From NCBI GenBank assembly GCA_009777635.1, contig WRLK01000001.1:79778-143777 (forward strand): a stretch of DNA of 64,000 bases. The letters run 5' to 3'. Within the stretch, counting starts at the first letter, position 1, and each line of letters opens with the position of its first letter. The notes beneath the pieces were generated by a model, which worked only from the letters and a program-made list of their open reading frames with translations, ran no database searches and was not told the origin of the DNA. This DNA is from Oscillospiraceae bacterium (lineage in GTDB: Bacteria > Bacillota > Clostridia > Oscillospirales > Ruminococcaceae). This document shows positions 1 to 8,498 of this stretch, one piece after another. Position numbers and translations under genes: made by a program.

Positions 1-252
1 GGACCGGACGGCACGCTGGAAGACTGGGACGTCATCTATGACCAGGTGCGAAGGGCGGGGAAATCCATATGGGTCAAGGTTTACAGCGGCGGATACGACG
101 ACTGGATACGGGGCGCCGAGCGGGTCGTGATGAAATACGGTTCAAGAGGGTTATTCTTCCACTTTCCAAGCATGCCCGAGGAGCAGGCGCGGCGGCTGCT
201 GGAATACGCAGACCGGAATTGGAGTGATATTGAAGGCACATTCACGTGGTAA
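1..252 (+). CDS. Unrecognised protein, C-terminal fragment
   Basis: The reading frame is open from the first base of the window and stops at TAA 250-252, so only the last 83 residues are present and the true start lies outside. The fragment is soluble, rich in Trp, Tyr and Arg, and contains the stretch SGGYDDWIRGAERVVMKYG followed by LFFHFP. It looks like alternating strands and helices, possibly the end of a barrel, but I cannot assign a family. It runs convergently into the response regulator gene ten bases downstream. Codon use resembles the neighbouring genes. Confidence 0.6.
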   Translation, partial: GPDGTLEDWDVIYDQVRRAGKSIWVKVYSGGYDDWIRGAERVVMKYGSRGLFFHFPSMPEEQARRLLEYADRNWSDIEGTFTW

Positions 253-261
253 ATACAGCAA

Positions 262-1020
262 TCAATTTCGGCGCTCTCTGTATTCGGAGGGCGTTTTGTC
301 TACGGTTTTGTGGAACACGCGGCTAAAATAAAATTGGTTGTCATATCCCACGCGTTCGCCGATTTCCTTGATGGTGAGGTTCGTGTTGTACAAAAGGTTT
401 TTTGCCTCGGCAATGCGCAGCTCGGTTAAATATTTGACCGGCGTGCAATGCATATATTTTTTAAACAGCTTGGTGAGGTATGCGGAAGAAAACCCCAGTC
501 TTTTGGCTAAATTCGAGATTTCAACAGGTTCGGCGAATTTTTCTTTTAAATAAACGCATGCATATTCCACCGCCTGTTCCGCCGTTTGGCCTGAAAGCGT
601 TTCATCCTCAATCAATCGATAATAGTTTTCAAGCTTTAATTTAGCCCCGATCAGCGCGCTGTCAATTTTATCTATTGTGATCGGTTTTAAAAGATAGTCG
701 ATCGCGCCGCTGCGAAGCGCTTGCTGCGCAAATGAGAAATCGGCGTGCCCCGAAAGCATAATAACCGGGGTGTTCGGCCTGCGCTTTGAAGCTTCATGAA
801 GAAATTCCAATCCGCTCATAAGCGGCATTACAATATCGCTTATGATGAGGTGGATATCGTTTTCCTCCATCATTTTGATTGCCTCAAGACCGTTGCCCGC
901 CGTATAAGCTACAACAAACCCCATATCCAGTTCGCTTATCATGCGCCTAAGCGAGCGTATGAGCATCGGCTCGTCTTCCACCAGTAAGATATTATAATGC
1001 GGGATTTTAAGATGCTTCAA
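262..1020 (-). CDS. YesN-type response regulator, AraC-family output
   Basis: About 252 residues. An N-terminal receiver domain (about 10-125) carries the acidic pair in LLVEDE, phosphoacceptor Asp62 in ISDIVMP and Lys112 in LLKPI. A C-terminal AraC/XylS double helix-turn-helix (about 150-250) ends in the typical GYDNQFYFSRVFHK...TPSEYR signature. I place the start at TTG 1020 because GGGAGG sits seven bases upstream; longer in-frame starts would lie deep inside the kinase gene. It overlaps the 3' end of the histidine kinase by 14 bases, so the two are translated together. By family precedent it is phosphorylated by the adjacent YesM-type kinase and activates the divergent sugar-uptake operon; that target is inferred from position. 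Confidence 0.92.
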   Translation of the reverse strand: MKHLKIPHYNILLVEDEPMLIRSLRRMISELDMGFVVAYTAGNGLEAIKMMEENDIHLIISDIVMPLMSGLEFLHEASKRRPNTPVIMLSGHADFSFAQQALRSGAIDYLLKPITIDKIDSALIGAKLKLENYYRLIEDETLSGQTAEQAVEYACVYLKEKFAEPVEISNLAKRLGFSSAYLTKLFKKYMHCTPVKYLTELRIAEAKNLLYNTNLTIKEIGERVGYDNQFYFSRVFHKTVDKTPSEYRERRN

Positions 1021-2833
1021 ACTTTCGCCTCCCAATTTGCACGAACGCGCCGCCGCCCTTTTGATTGCCAACGGCGAATATGGCGTCGTCTTTAAAAATC
1101 AGCCTGAGCCGGAGATACAGATTGATCAGCCCCATTCCCTGAAGCTCCAGGGAGGGCAGCACGCTTACCTTGTCAATTTCCTTAATTTTGTTGTTAAGCT
1201 GTTCGGTTGTCCCTTTAGAAAACCCGCCGCCGTTATCTGAAACGGTAACGGTCCACATTGCGTCGGTTTCCTCACAGCAAACGGTTATCTCCCACGGCGG
1301 CATCACTGAAACCGTTGCATATTTTACGGCATTTTCCACCAGCGTCTGCACACACAGCTTCGGAATCATAATACCCAGCATGGCGTCGGGTATCTCGAAC
1401 TGAAAGTTTAGCTTGTCCTCGTAGCGCAGCTTTACGCAATGCAGGTACAGCTCGGTATTTTCAAGCTCGATTTCCAGCCGGACAAGGCTTTCTTTGTTTG
1501 AGGATATATACCGCAAAATACCGGTCATGGCGGAACTCATTTCGATAATGCCGTCATTCATACCCGCTTCCGCCATTGCCTGAATGGTTGCAAGCGAGTT
1601 ATAAAGGAAATGCGGATTCATTTGAGATTGCAGCGCAAGCATTTGAGCTTGCGCCTCCTGCTGCTGTAAAAGAAGTATATTATCCATTGAAGTTTTGATC
1701 TTGCGCTGAAACAAATTAATGCTTTTGTTCAAGTCCTCAATTTCCAAAACGTTAGATGCATCCGACTTCAAGTCCTGAAATGAGAGGGTGTCAAAATCAA
1801 TTTGCGACAGATGCGCGTGAATGGTATTGAACGGAACAGCCAAACGCCGGGCCAACTGCTTGGCTGTCAGATAGCACGCAAATATCAGCACCGCAATCAA
1901 CAGCAGCATAAAGACGGCCGCTTGCAAAACGGGCGTATAAAACGTCGTGCTGTCTATAACCGCCACAGAAAGAAAATCGGAATACGGCAATCTTTCATAG
2001 CTGACATATTCGTTATTTCCGCTTGCTGTGTTTTTAAGCGTAACGATTGATGCATTGCCGGGATACGCGCCAAAATAATCCTGCAAGGAAGCGGCCTTTG
2101 CCGGATAAATCAAGACGCCCTGACGGTCATAGATATAGAAATCGGGACGATACATGCTTTCGTTGATGATGGCCTGCCTGAATACAACGTCATAATACTG
2201 GATTACCTCTATTGCGCCGTCCATTTTATTGTACTGGTCAAAATACATGCGGCAAAGAGAAGTATACCGCCGGTTGTCCCATGTTTTGGCCGCGTTTGAC
2301 AAGAACCCGCTCTCGTACGGCGGTGTAATATGGCGGGCTCCCTCTAACGAAAGGGTATCCGCATACCACGGCGTTTCGCTTAAGTTTCCGTTGATATGCC
2401 CGTTGTGCCAGCCGGTTCCAAATCCGCCGTGGTCCATATTGTACAGGTTTACCTGCCTGACGTCCCCGGTGACGCCGATGATTGCAAACAAAAGGTCGTG
2501 CAGTACCCTTGCGTTATTGATGCGCACGTTTGTATCAAAGGGCGTGGGGTTGCTTTCCTGTAAATGGGTGGAATAAGAGGAAAAGGATTCTTTTAAAAGA
2601 TTGGAATATAACGCGCTTAACGCAACGGTATCCATTTGTTTAATCTGGCTGTCAACGCTCTGCGCGACAGTCAGGTTCGCCTGTTGTATACTGGCGCGGA
2701 TACTTTGGTTTAAAGCGGAAAAATGATAAACAAATAACAGCGCAAGAACAAACAGCGTCACAACTGCCATGGCGCCCATGTAGCTGCGGAACAGAAAATT
2801 TTGCAGATGTATTTTTTCTTTCTTATATTGCAT
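1007..2833 (-). CDS. YesM-type sensor histidine kinase
   Basis: About 608 residues starting at ATG 2833, which has AGGAG eight bases upstream; the upstream in-frame ATG at 2902 lacks this. Order of parts: first membrane helix (about 18-40), large extracytoplasmic sensor region (about 45-300), second helix (about 303-325), a HAMP-like linker, then a His_kinase (YesM/LytS type) domain with phosphoacceptor His408 in MNPHFLYNSL. The ATPase domain shows the N box around Asn501 (TLVENAVKYA) and the G box SDNGGGF. It pairs with the overlapping YesN-type regulator. Such pairs usually sense or respond to extracellular sugars and control CUT1 importers. The ligand cannot be read from the sequence. Confidence 0.93.
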   Translation of the reverse strand: MQYKKEKIHLQNFLFRSYMGAMAVVTLFVLALLFVYHFSALNQSIRASIQQANLTVAQSVDSQIKQMDTVALSALYSNLLKESFSSYSTHLQESNPTPFDTNVRINNARVLHDLLFAIIGVTGDVRQVNLYNMDHGGFGTGWHNGHINGNLSETPWYADTLSLEGARHITPPYESGFLSNAAKTWDNRRYTSLCRMYFDQYNKMDGAIEVIQYYDVVFRQAIINESMYRPDFYIYDRQGVLIYPAKAASLQDYFGAYPGNASIVTLKNTASGNNEYVSYERLPYSDFLSVAVIDSTTFYTPVLQAAVFMLLLIAVLIFACYLTAKQLARRLAVPFNTIHAHLSQIDFDTLSFQDLKSDASNVLEIEDLNKSINLFQRKIKTSMDNILLLQQQEAQAQMLALQSQMNPHFLYNSLATIQAMAEAGMNDGIIEMSSAMTGILRYISSNKESLVRLEIELENTELYLHCVKLRYEDKLNFQFEIPDAMLGIMIPKLCVQTLVENAVKYATVSVMPPWEITVCCEETDAMWTVTVSDNGGGFSKGTTEQLNNKIKEIDKVSVLPSLELQGMGLINLYLRLRLIFKDDAIFAVGNQKGGGAFVQIGRRKFEAS

Positions 2834-2901
2834 GGCCGCATCTCCTGAAAAGCATATTGCGCAAAGGTTAAAAAAGTGCAAAAATAACATTTTTTGATGC
2901 A

Positions 2902-2970
2902 TGGATTAATAAATTTCTGTTGGATATAATGTAATAAAATCAAAAGATTTTAGATTAGGAGGATTATAAT
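2902..2970 (+). promoter_or_regulatory. Promoter region of the sugar-uptake operon
   Basis: A consensus -10 box TATAAT lies at 2925-2930, with a weak -35 candidate TGGATT 17 bases upstream at 2902-2907, as expected for an activator-dependent promoter. A strong ribosome binding site TAGGAGGA precedes the ATG at 2971. The region lies between the divergent kinase gene and the binding-protein gene, so it is the likely target of the YesN-type regulator. No clear direct repeats were found. Confidence 0.55.
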
Positions 2971-4323
2971 ATGAAAAGCTATATTTTATCTCTTTTACTG
3001 AGCGCGGTGATGTTGGCGTCCTTGTTTTTGACAGGCTGTACAAGCGGCGGCGCTCCGGAGGCCCCCGCAAATCCTGACGCACAGGATACGCAAAGCGCCA
3101 CGGATTCCGCAAGCTCTACAGGAGAAACCATCACCATTATGGCCAGCCAGGATTGGGTGAAAGATCCCGAAATGGAGCTGGCGAAAAAATTTACCGAGGA
3201 AACGAAAATTGCGGTGGATTACCAAATCATCCCTTCCGATCAGTATCCGAACCTGCTGATGACCCGCCTGAACTCCGGCGAATGCGCCGATATTTTTATG
3301 CACCAGTCCGGCAAGTTCGACATTGTGTCGCTGCTTCAAATCGAGAAAAACGGCGTCGATTTAAGCGGTGAGGAATGGGTATCGCGCTTTGAGGATGCGG
3401 TAAAGCAACAGGTATCCGCGAACGGGAAAGTCTACGGTATTACCATTTGGGATCAATCCGACAGTTATGCATACATATACAACAAGAATCTTTTTGCGCA
3501 GTATAACCTTAGCCCGCCCGAAAACTATGAAGAATTCAAAGCCGTCTGCCAAACCCTTCTGGATAACGGCATAACCCCCGTTTACGAATGCGTTGCCAGC
3601 GGCTGGCACCATCAGCTCAACTTTTTCGACGTCTCGGCAGCATACGACGCCACAGACGACAATCTGGTAGACAAGCTCAACAACAATTCCACCACGTTCG
3701 CGGACAACGAAATCTTTAAAGCACTCCTTGACCAGATGAAGGAAGTCGTCGACGCGGGTTATTGGGGCGAGTATTACATGTCCAACGTGTATGAGGACCT
3801 GGCGGCTGAAATGGCGTCCGGCGAGTATGCAATGGCGGTAAACATGATGGGGCGTATAGGAGACATACTGGCAATTAATCCCTCGCTCGGCGAAACCGAC
3901 TTCGGTATTTTCCCCGCGCCATATCTCAATAACCAGATCATTGCGGAAACCCCCTGCGGACCCAGCAAGTTTATTTATTCCGGCAGCCAAAACCAGGAAT
4001 TGGCAAAGCAGTATATTGCGTTCCTTGCAAGCCCTGAAAACCTGCAATTCATGATTGACAACGAAACTTCTTTTAACAGCGTGCCGTTCTCGGGCCTTAA
4101 CACAACTCACTCCGACGAGGTCAAGAGGGCTATTCAAGCTTATAAAACCGGCAAATCCACAGTATACCAAAACGCTGTTATCTATTTAAACCCGCAATGG
4201 ATGGAAATCGGCACCGACATCACGTCTATGCTCATGGGACAAATTACCTCCGCCGATGTGGCTGCGTCCATCGACCAACGCAGGGCCGACCAGGCCTCCG
4301 CCGCGGGAGATGACAACTGGTAA
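2971..4323 (+). CDS. Sugar ABC transporter substrate-binding lipoprotein
   Basis: 450 residues. The N-terminus is a lipoprotein signal peptide with lipobox FLTGC, giving lipidated Cys23, followed by a Ser/Thr/Asp-rich tether (about 24-50). The rest matches the family 1 extracellular solute-binding fold (MalE/UgpB-like), with typical stretches such as YGITIWDQSDSYAYIYNKNLF and FLASPENLQFMI. It would capture an oligosaccharide outside the membrane and deliver it to the two permeases encoded next. The gene is divergent from the YesM/YesN pair. A hairpin after the stop codon probably keeps binding-protein levels above those of the permeases. Substrate unknown; the linked GH31 enzyme suggests an alpha-linked glucoside or xyloside. 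Confidence 0.93.
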   Translation: MKSYILSLLLSAVMLASLFLTGCTSGGAPEAPANPDAQDTQSATDSASSTGETITIMASQDWVKDPEMELAKKFTEETKIAVDYQIIPSDQYPNLLMTRLNSGECADIFMHQSGKFDIVSLLQIEKNGVDLSGEEWVSRFEDAVKQQVSANGKVYGITIWDQSDSYAYIYNKNLFAQYNLSPPENYEEFKAVCQTLLDNGITPVYECVASGWHHQLNFFDVSAAYDATDDNLVDKLNNNSTTFADNEIFKALLDQMKEVVDAGYWGEYYMSNVYEDLAAEMASGEYAMAVNMMGRIGDILAINPSLGETDFGIFPAPYLNNQIIAETPCGPSKFIYSGSQNQELAKQYIAFLASPENLQFMIDNETSFNSVPFSGLNTTHSDEVKRAIQAYKTGKSTVYQNAVIYLNPQWMEIGTDITSMLMGQITSADVAASIDQRRADQASAAGDDNW

Positions 4324-4350
4324 CCGTTTAACCACGTCATCTGCGCAGGA

Positions 4351-4385
4351 ATAAGCGCCGGCGCTCGTCCGGCGCTTATGTTTTT
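4351..4385 (+). terminator. Intra-operon hairpin after the binding-protein gene
   Basis: A perfect 11-bp inverted repeat (ATAAGCGCCGG at 4351-4361, CCGGCGCTTAT at 4369-4379) with a 7-base loop is followed by GTTTTT. It lies between the binding-protein and permease genes. Partial termination or 3'-end stabilisation here is a common way to raise the ratio of binding protein to permease. Confidence 0.8.
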
Positions 4386-4405
4386 GAAAAAGAAAGGAGC
4401 TTACG

Positions 4406-5284
4406 GTGGATAAGAAAAAAATATACCCTTGGTATCTTGCGGCGGGAGCATTTGCGTTTTACACAGTGCTGTATCTTTTGCCCAGTATCATCGGCATAGG
4501 ATACTCCTTTACCGATTGGTCAAGCTATTCAGATCAAGTAAATTTTATCGGCCTTGACAATTTTAAGGAAATCTTTTCGGCGGACCGGAATTATCTTGAT
4601 TACATACGCAACACGTTTTGGTTTACCGCCGCCACCACCATCGGCAAAACGGGGCTGGCGCTTTTGCTTGCCCTGCTGTTAAGCCAAAACGTAAAGGGCA
4701 TGAATTTTCACAGGTCGGTTATGTATCTGCCGTCGGTACTGTCCATTCTGATTGTAAGCCTTGTCTTCACATCCATTCTCAACCCTAAAAACGGGATTCT
4801 CAACGAGTTTTTCCGGGCAATCGGCCTGCCTTTTCTTGCGAAGAACTGGCTGACCGACCCGAACCTTGCCATGTGGTCGGTCATTGGCGTGGACGTCTGG
4901 CGGGGCATGGGCTATATCATGACCATATTAATTGTGGGGATTCTCTCTATCTCCCCTACTTATTACGAGGCGGCGGCAATCGACGGGGTGAACGGATGGC
5001 AGAAATTCCGTTATATCACATATCCCCTTTTAAAGCCGACGCTTGCCGTGACGATTGTACTCAACGTGCTGTACGGTTTAAAGGTCTTCGACATTGTTTT
5101 CGCCTTAACAAACGGCGGGCCCGGACGCGCAACGGAAGTGATGTATACCGGTGTGTTCAAAGAGTTTTCGCTGGGACGCTACGGGGTAGGCACGGCCCTT
5201 AGCACGGTCATGTTTGTGATCATGGTAATGACCGGACTGTTTATGATAAAAATCCTGACGGGAAACGAGGTGCAGGAGCAGTGA
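4406..5284 (+). CDS. Sugar ABC transporter permease, MalF/UgpA type
   Basis: 292 residues starting with GTG 4406 behind an AAAGGAGC ribosome binding site. About six membrane helices are visible. The cytoplasmic EAA loop is present as EAAAIDGVNGWQKFRYITYP near residue 195, the contact site for the ATPase subunit. It forms the membrane pore with the next gene's product (CUT1 family). The stop codon overlaps the next start in the sequence GTGA. No ATPase gene is encoded in this operon, so a shared MsmX/UgpC-type ATPase encoded elsewhere is likely. Confidence 0.94.
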   Translation: MDKKKIYPWYLAAGAFAFYTVLYLLPSIIGIGYSFTDWSSYSDQVNFIGLDNFKEIFSADRNYLDYIRNTFWFTAATTIGKTGLALLLALLLSQNVKGMNFHRSVMYLPSVLSILIVSLVFTSILNPKNGILNEFFRAIGLPFLAKNWLTDPNLAMWSVIGVDVWRGMGYIMTILIVGILSISPTYYEAAAIDGVNGWQKFRYITYPLLKPTLAVTIVLNVLYGLKVFDIVFALTNGGPGRATEVMYTGVFKEFSLGRYGVGTALSTVMFVIMVMTGLFMIKILTGNEVQEQ

Positions 5285-6108
5285 ATATAAAAAGGATTCC
5301 CCCATTTGTTCTCTTCAAGAACATAGTCGCATGGCTATTGAGCATCATCATGCTTGTACCTCTTGCACTGATTGTTATGACCGCTTTTAAAAGCGGTCAG
5401 GACGCCGTCACGCTTTCGTTTGCCCTGCCAAAACAATGGGATGTTTCAAACCTTACGACGGTCATTGAAAGGGGCCGGTTATACAGGGGGTTTTTAAACA
5501 GCTTTTTGTACGCGGGCGCAGGCACGGTGATGACCGTAATGCTCGCTTCCATGGCGTCTTATATGTTTTCACGCCGGCGTACAAGGGGCTCCCAGATCCT
5601 TTACTTTTTTTTGGTATTGGGCATTGTATTGCCGACAAACTATGTCGCTCTTATGAAAGTCATGCAGGTACTGCATCTCATCAACCAGCGGATTGGAATC
5701 ATATTCCTATATACCGCTACCCAAATACCCTTTATGGTATTCTTGATTTACGGGTTTGTGTCGCGTATTCCAATATCGCTGGACGAGGCGGCGGTAATGG
5801 ATGGCTGCGGTCCCCTGCGCCTGTTTTTCTCGGTGATATTCCCGCTTTTAAAGCCGGTCTTTATTTCGGCGGGAGTGCTTTGCTTCTTAAATATGTGGAA
5901 TGAGTTCATCCTTCCCTTATATTTTTTAAACGCGACAGATAAATGGCCCATGACCCTTGCCGTATACAATTTTTTCGGGCAGTTCGGCCGACAGTGGAAT
6001 TTAATATGCGCCAACGTTTTGCTGACGATCCTTCCGGTTATCATCGTATACTTGCTATGCCAGAAGCATATTGTCGGCGGTTTGACGGCGGGCGCGGTAA
6101 AGGGATAG
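5281..6108 (+). CDS. Sugar ABC transporter permease, MalG/UgpE type
   Basis: 275 residues, GTG start at 5281 overlapping the upstream stop by four bases, which indicates translational coupling. The protein has six hydrophobic segments and an EAA loop of the form DEAAVMDGCGPLRLFFSVIFP near residue 165. It is the second pore subunit of the CUT1 importer. The gene ends immediately before the GH31 start, with no intergenic space. Confidence 0.94.
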   Translation: MNIKRIPPFVLFKNIVAWLLSIIMLVPLALIVMTAFKSGQDAVTLSFALPKQWDVSNLTTVIERGRLYRGFLNSFLYAGAGTVMTVMLASMASYMFSRRRTRGSQILYFFLVLGIVLPTNYVALMKVMQVLHLINQRIGIIFLYTATQIPFMVFLIYGFVSRIPISLDEAAVMDGCGPLRLFFSVIFPLLKPVFISAGVLCFLNMWNEFILPLYFLNATDKWPMTLAVYNFFGQFGRQWNLICANVLLTILPVIIVYLLCQKHIVGGLTAGAVKG

Positions 6109-8475
6109 GTGCGTGATATGAAGCTTAAAACAAACGGCATTGACGCGGCTTTCAGCCAGCTAAAATCCAATATCCTGCGCTGTGTCTTTACGAAGGGCGG
6201 CGCCCCGGATTTTGTCTCGTATATGATACAGGATGAAGCGCTTAAAAAGCAACATGAGCCGGAAGCGTTCACAATCAGGCGAAACGGCGATGGGCTTCTC
6301 ATATGCTGTGAAAGCGGCAATCCGCTTTTGGAGATCGCAAAGTGTTCACTAAAGCCTGTCGACGTCATCCGGTACACAACAGGCGGGGAAAAGCCGTTGA
6401 TCAAAACGGTAAAAACGGTAGACGGCCAACGCACCGAAATTCAAAACCTGCTGCCGCACAAGGAACGCGAGGCATTTCAAGGGGTACTTGAGCTCAACCT
6501 AAAGCAAAATGAGGCAATCTACGGTTTTGGCCAAGACGAAGAGGGCGGCTATAACCGCCGCGGCGGCAAGCTGTATTTATACCAGCACAACATGCGCATC
6601 CCCATGCCCTGCATGTATTCCGGCCGTGGGTACGGCATCCTGTTCGACTGTGCTTCTTTAATGGTTTTTGACGATACCGGGAGCGCCACGAAAATCCTGT
6701 TCGATACTGTCAGCCGGCTGGATTTCTATCTGGTGAAGGGGGGCGTTTCGGACTTTGTCGCGGCTTACCGTTTTCTTACCGGAAAGGCATCGCTGCTGCC
6801 AAAATGGGCTTTTGGGTATGTGCAATCCCGCGAAACTTACAAAACCGGCGACGAATTGGTATCCATTGCCCGCCGCCACAGGGATTTGGGGATTCCCATC
6901 GACTGTGTGGTCCAGGATTGGAAAACATGGAAGGGCGACGACTGGGGTCAAAAAACAGTAGACAAAGAGCGTTACCCTGACCTGAAAGACACAATTGAGC
7001 AGCTGCACAGGCTGAATGTACACACAATGGTGTCCGTATGGCCCAACATGGCGGAAGGCTGCGCAAACCACAGGGAGTTCGCCGACGCGGATTTGCTCCT
7101 TGGCGATTATTCCACATACGATGCTTTTTCAGAAGACGCGCGCGAAATGTATTGGAAACAAGCCGAAAAAGAACTCTTTTCCAAAGGCTTTGACGCTTGG
7201 TGGTGCGATTCTACCGAACCGTTTACCGCCCCCGACTGGTGTGGAGAAAAGCTTTTGCCCGAAGAAGAAAGATATGCGCTTGTCGGCAATGAGCATAAAA
7301 AATATCTCGACCCTGCGTTTGCGAATTTTTATGCGGTCATGCACGCAAAAGGGATGTATGAAAATCAACGGAAAGCGGCGCCCGGTAAACGAATGCTGAA
7401 TTTGACGCGTTCCGGTTACGCCGGTATACAGCAATACGGCGCGGTGTTGTGGGCGGGAGATACCTCCGCGAGCTGGCGTTCGCTTAAAGCCGAGATCGCA
7501 AAGGGTTTAAGCATGAGCATAAGCGGTATTCCTTACTGGACCGTAGACATTGGTGCGTTTTTTACCGGAGGAACCGTCTGCTGGCGAAAATGGAAACAGG
7601 ATGAAAACGCGTCCCCCGTGTGGTTTTGGAACGGTGATTACGATGACGGCGTGAACAACCCGGGCTACCGGGAGTTATATATACGCTGGCTGCAATTCGG
7701 TTGTTTTCTGCCCATGTTCCGCTCGCACGGAACCGATACTCCGAGAGAAATATGGAATTTTGGAAAAGAAGGCGGGTTCTTTTACGACATCATAGCGAAC
7801 ACAATACGCCTAAGGTACAGTCTTCTGCCATACATCTATTCCGTTGCGGCAAACGCCGCCGAGGGCGACGGCACAATGATCAACAGCCTGTTAGCCGATT
7901 ATCCCAACGACGCGATAGCCGCGGTGCTCGACGATGAATTCCTGTTTGGACATTCACTGCTCGTTTGCCCTGTTACAGAGCCAATGTATTACGACAAGAC
8001 CGGCGCGGGTATCCAAAAGCCAACGGTAAAGACTTGTTACCTGCCAACAGGCGCGGACTGGTATGATTTTTGGTCTGGCATAAAATACGAAGGCGGGCAA
8101 TCTGTCACGGTTGATGCCGGGCTTAACCATATCCCGTTATTTGTAAAAGCCGGCAGCATAATCCCTATGCAAAACGAGGCCGGACACGCGCTTCAAACCC
8201 CCGGCGAAATCAATATCCGCATATATCCGGGCGCCGACGGCGAGTTTACCTTATACGACGACGACGGGCTTACCTACGATTATGAAAAGGGAATTTTCGA
8301 AACGATTCTTTTCTCATGGAACGATAGGCAAAACAAATTAACAATCAGTAAAACCACAAAATTAAGGAATCGGGCGATCCGATTTAAAATCCAATGCGGC
8401 GAATTAGATAAAGAAATCATCTTCGATGGCGGCGATATTGAAATTCTTGTGAAGCGTCGTTCATACAGTTCATAA
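6109..8475 (+). CDS. Glycoside hydrolase family 31, probable alpha-xylosidase or alpha-glucosidase
   Basis: 788 residues with no signal peptide, so it probably acts on imported oligosaccharides in the cytoplasm. An N-terminal beta-sandwich (about 1-225) precedes the (beta/alpha)8 catalytic barrel (about 230-600) and C-terminal beta domains. The catalytic nucleophile is Asp367 in GFDAWWCDSTEP and the acid/base is Asp451 in WAGDTSASW, both at family-typical positions. The DAWW-D-EP form of the nucleophile motif and RSHGTDTPRE are reminiscent of bacterial alpha-xylosidases rather than maltases, so I favour alpha-xyloside or isoprimeverose release; that specificity is inferred. The start could be GTG 6109 or ATG 6118. 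It is the last gene of the importer operon, which indicates a complete uptake-and-hydrolysis unit. Confidence 0.9.
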   Translation: MRDMKLKTNGIDAAFSQLKSNILRCVFTKGGAPDFVSYMIQDEALKKQHEPEAFTIRRNGDGLLICCESGNPLLEIAKCSLKPVDVIRYTTGGEKPLIKTVKTVDGQRTEIQNLLPHKEREAFQGVLELNLKQNEAIYGFGQDEEGGYNRRGGKLYLYQHNMRIPMPCMYSGRGYGILFDCASLMVFDDTGSATKILFDTVSRLDFYLVKGGVSDFVAAYRFLTGKASLLPKWAFGYVQSRETYKTGDELVSIARRHRDLGIPIDCVVQDWKTWKGDDWGQKTVDKERYPDLKDTIEQLHRLNVHTMVSVWPNMAEGCANHREFADADLLLGDYSTYDAFSEDAREMYWKQAEKELFSKGFDAWWCDSTEPFTAPDWCGEKLLPEEERYALVGNEHKKYLDPAFANFYAVMHAKGMYENQRKAAPGKRMLNLTRSGYAGIQQYGAVLWAGDTSASWRSLKAEIAKGLSMSISGIPYWTVDIGAFFTGGTVCWRKWKQDENASPVWFWNGDYDDGVNNPGYRELYIRWLQFGCFLPMFRSHGTDTPREIWNFGKEGGFFYDIIANTIRLRYSLLPYIYSVAANAAEGDGTMINSLLADYPNDAIAAVLDDEFLFGHSLLVCPVTEPMYYDKTGAGIQKPTVKTCYLPTGADWYDFWSGIKYEGGQSVTVDAGLNHIPLFVKAGSIIPMQNEAGHALQTPGEINIRIYPGADGEFTLYDDDGLTYDYEKGIFETILFSWNDRQNKLTISKTTKLRNRAIRFKIQCGELDKEIIFDGGDIEILVKRRSYSS

Positions 8476-8498
8476 CACGCCCTAGACAGCATATCCTT

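Noticed and set aside
3361..4170. Long minus-strand frame of 269 codons opposite the binding-protein gene
   Set aside because: Lies entirely antisense to a well-supported lipoprotein gene, has no ribosome binding site, and its sequence has no recognisable domain.
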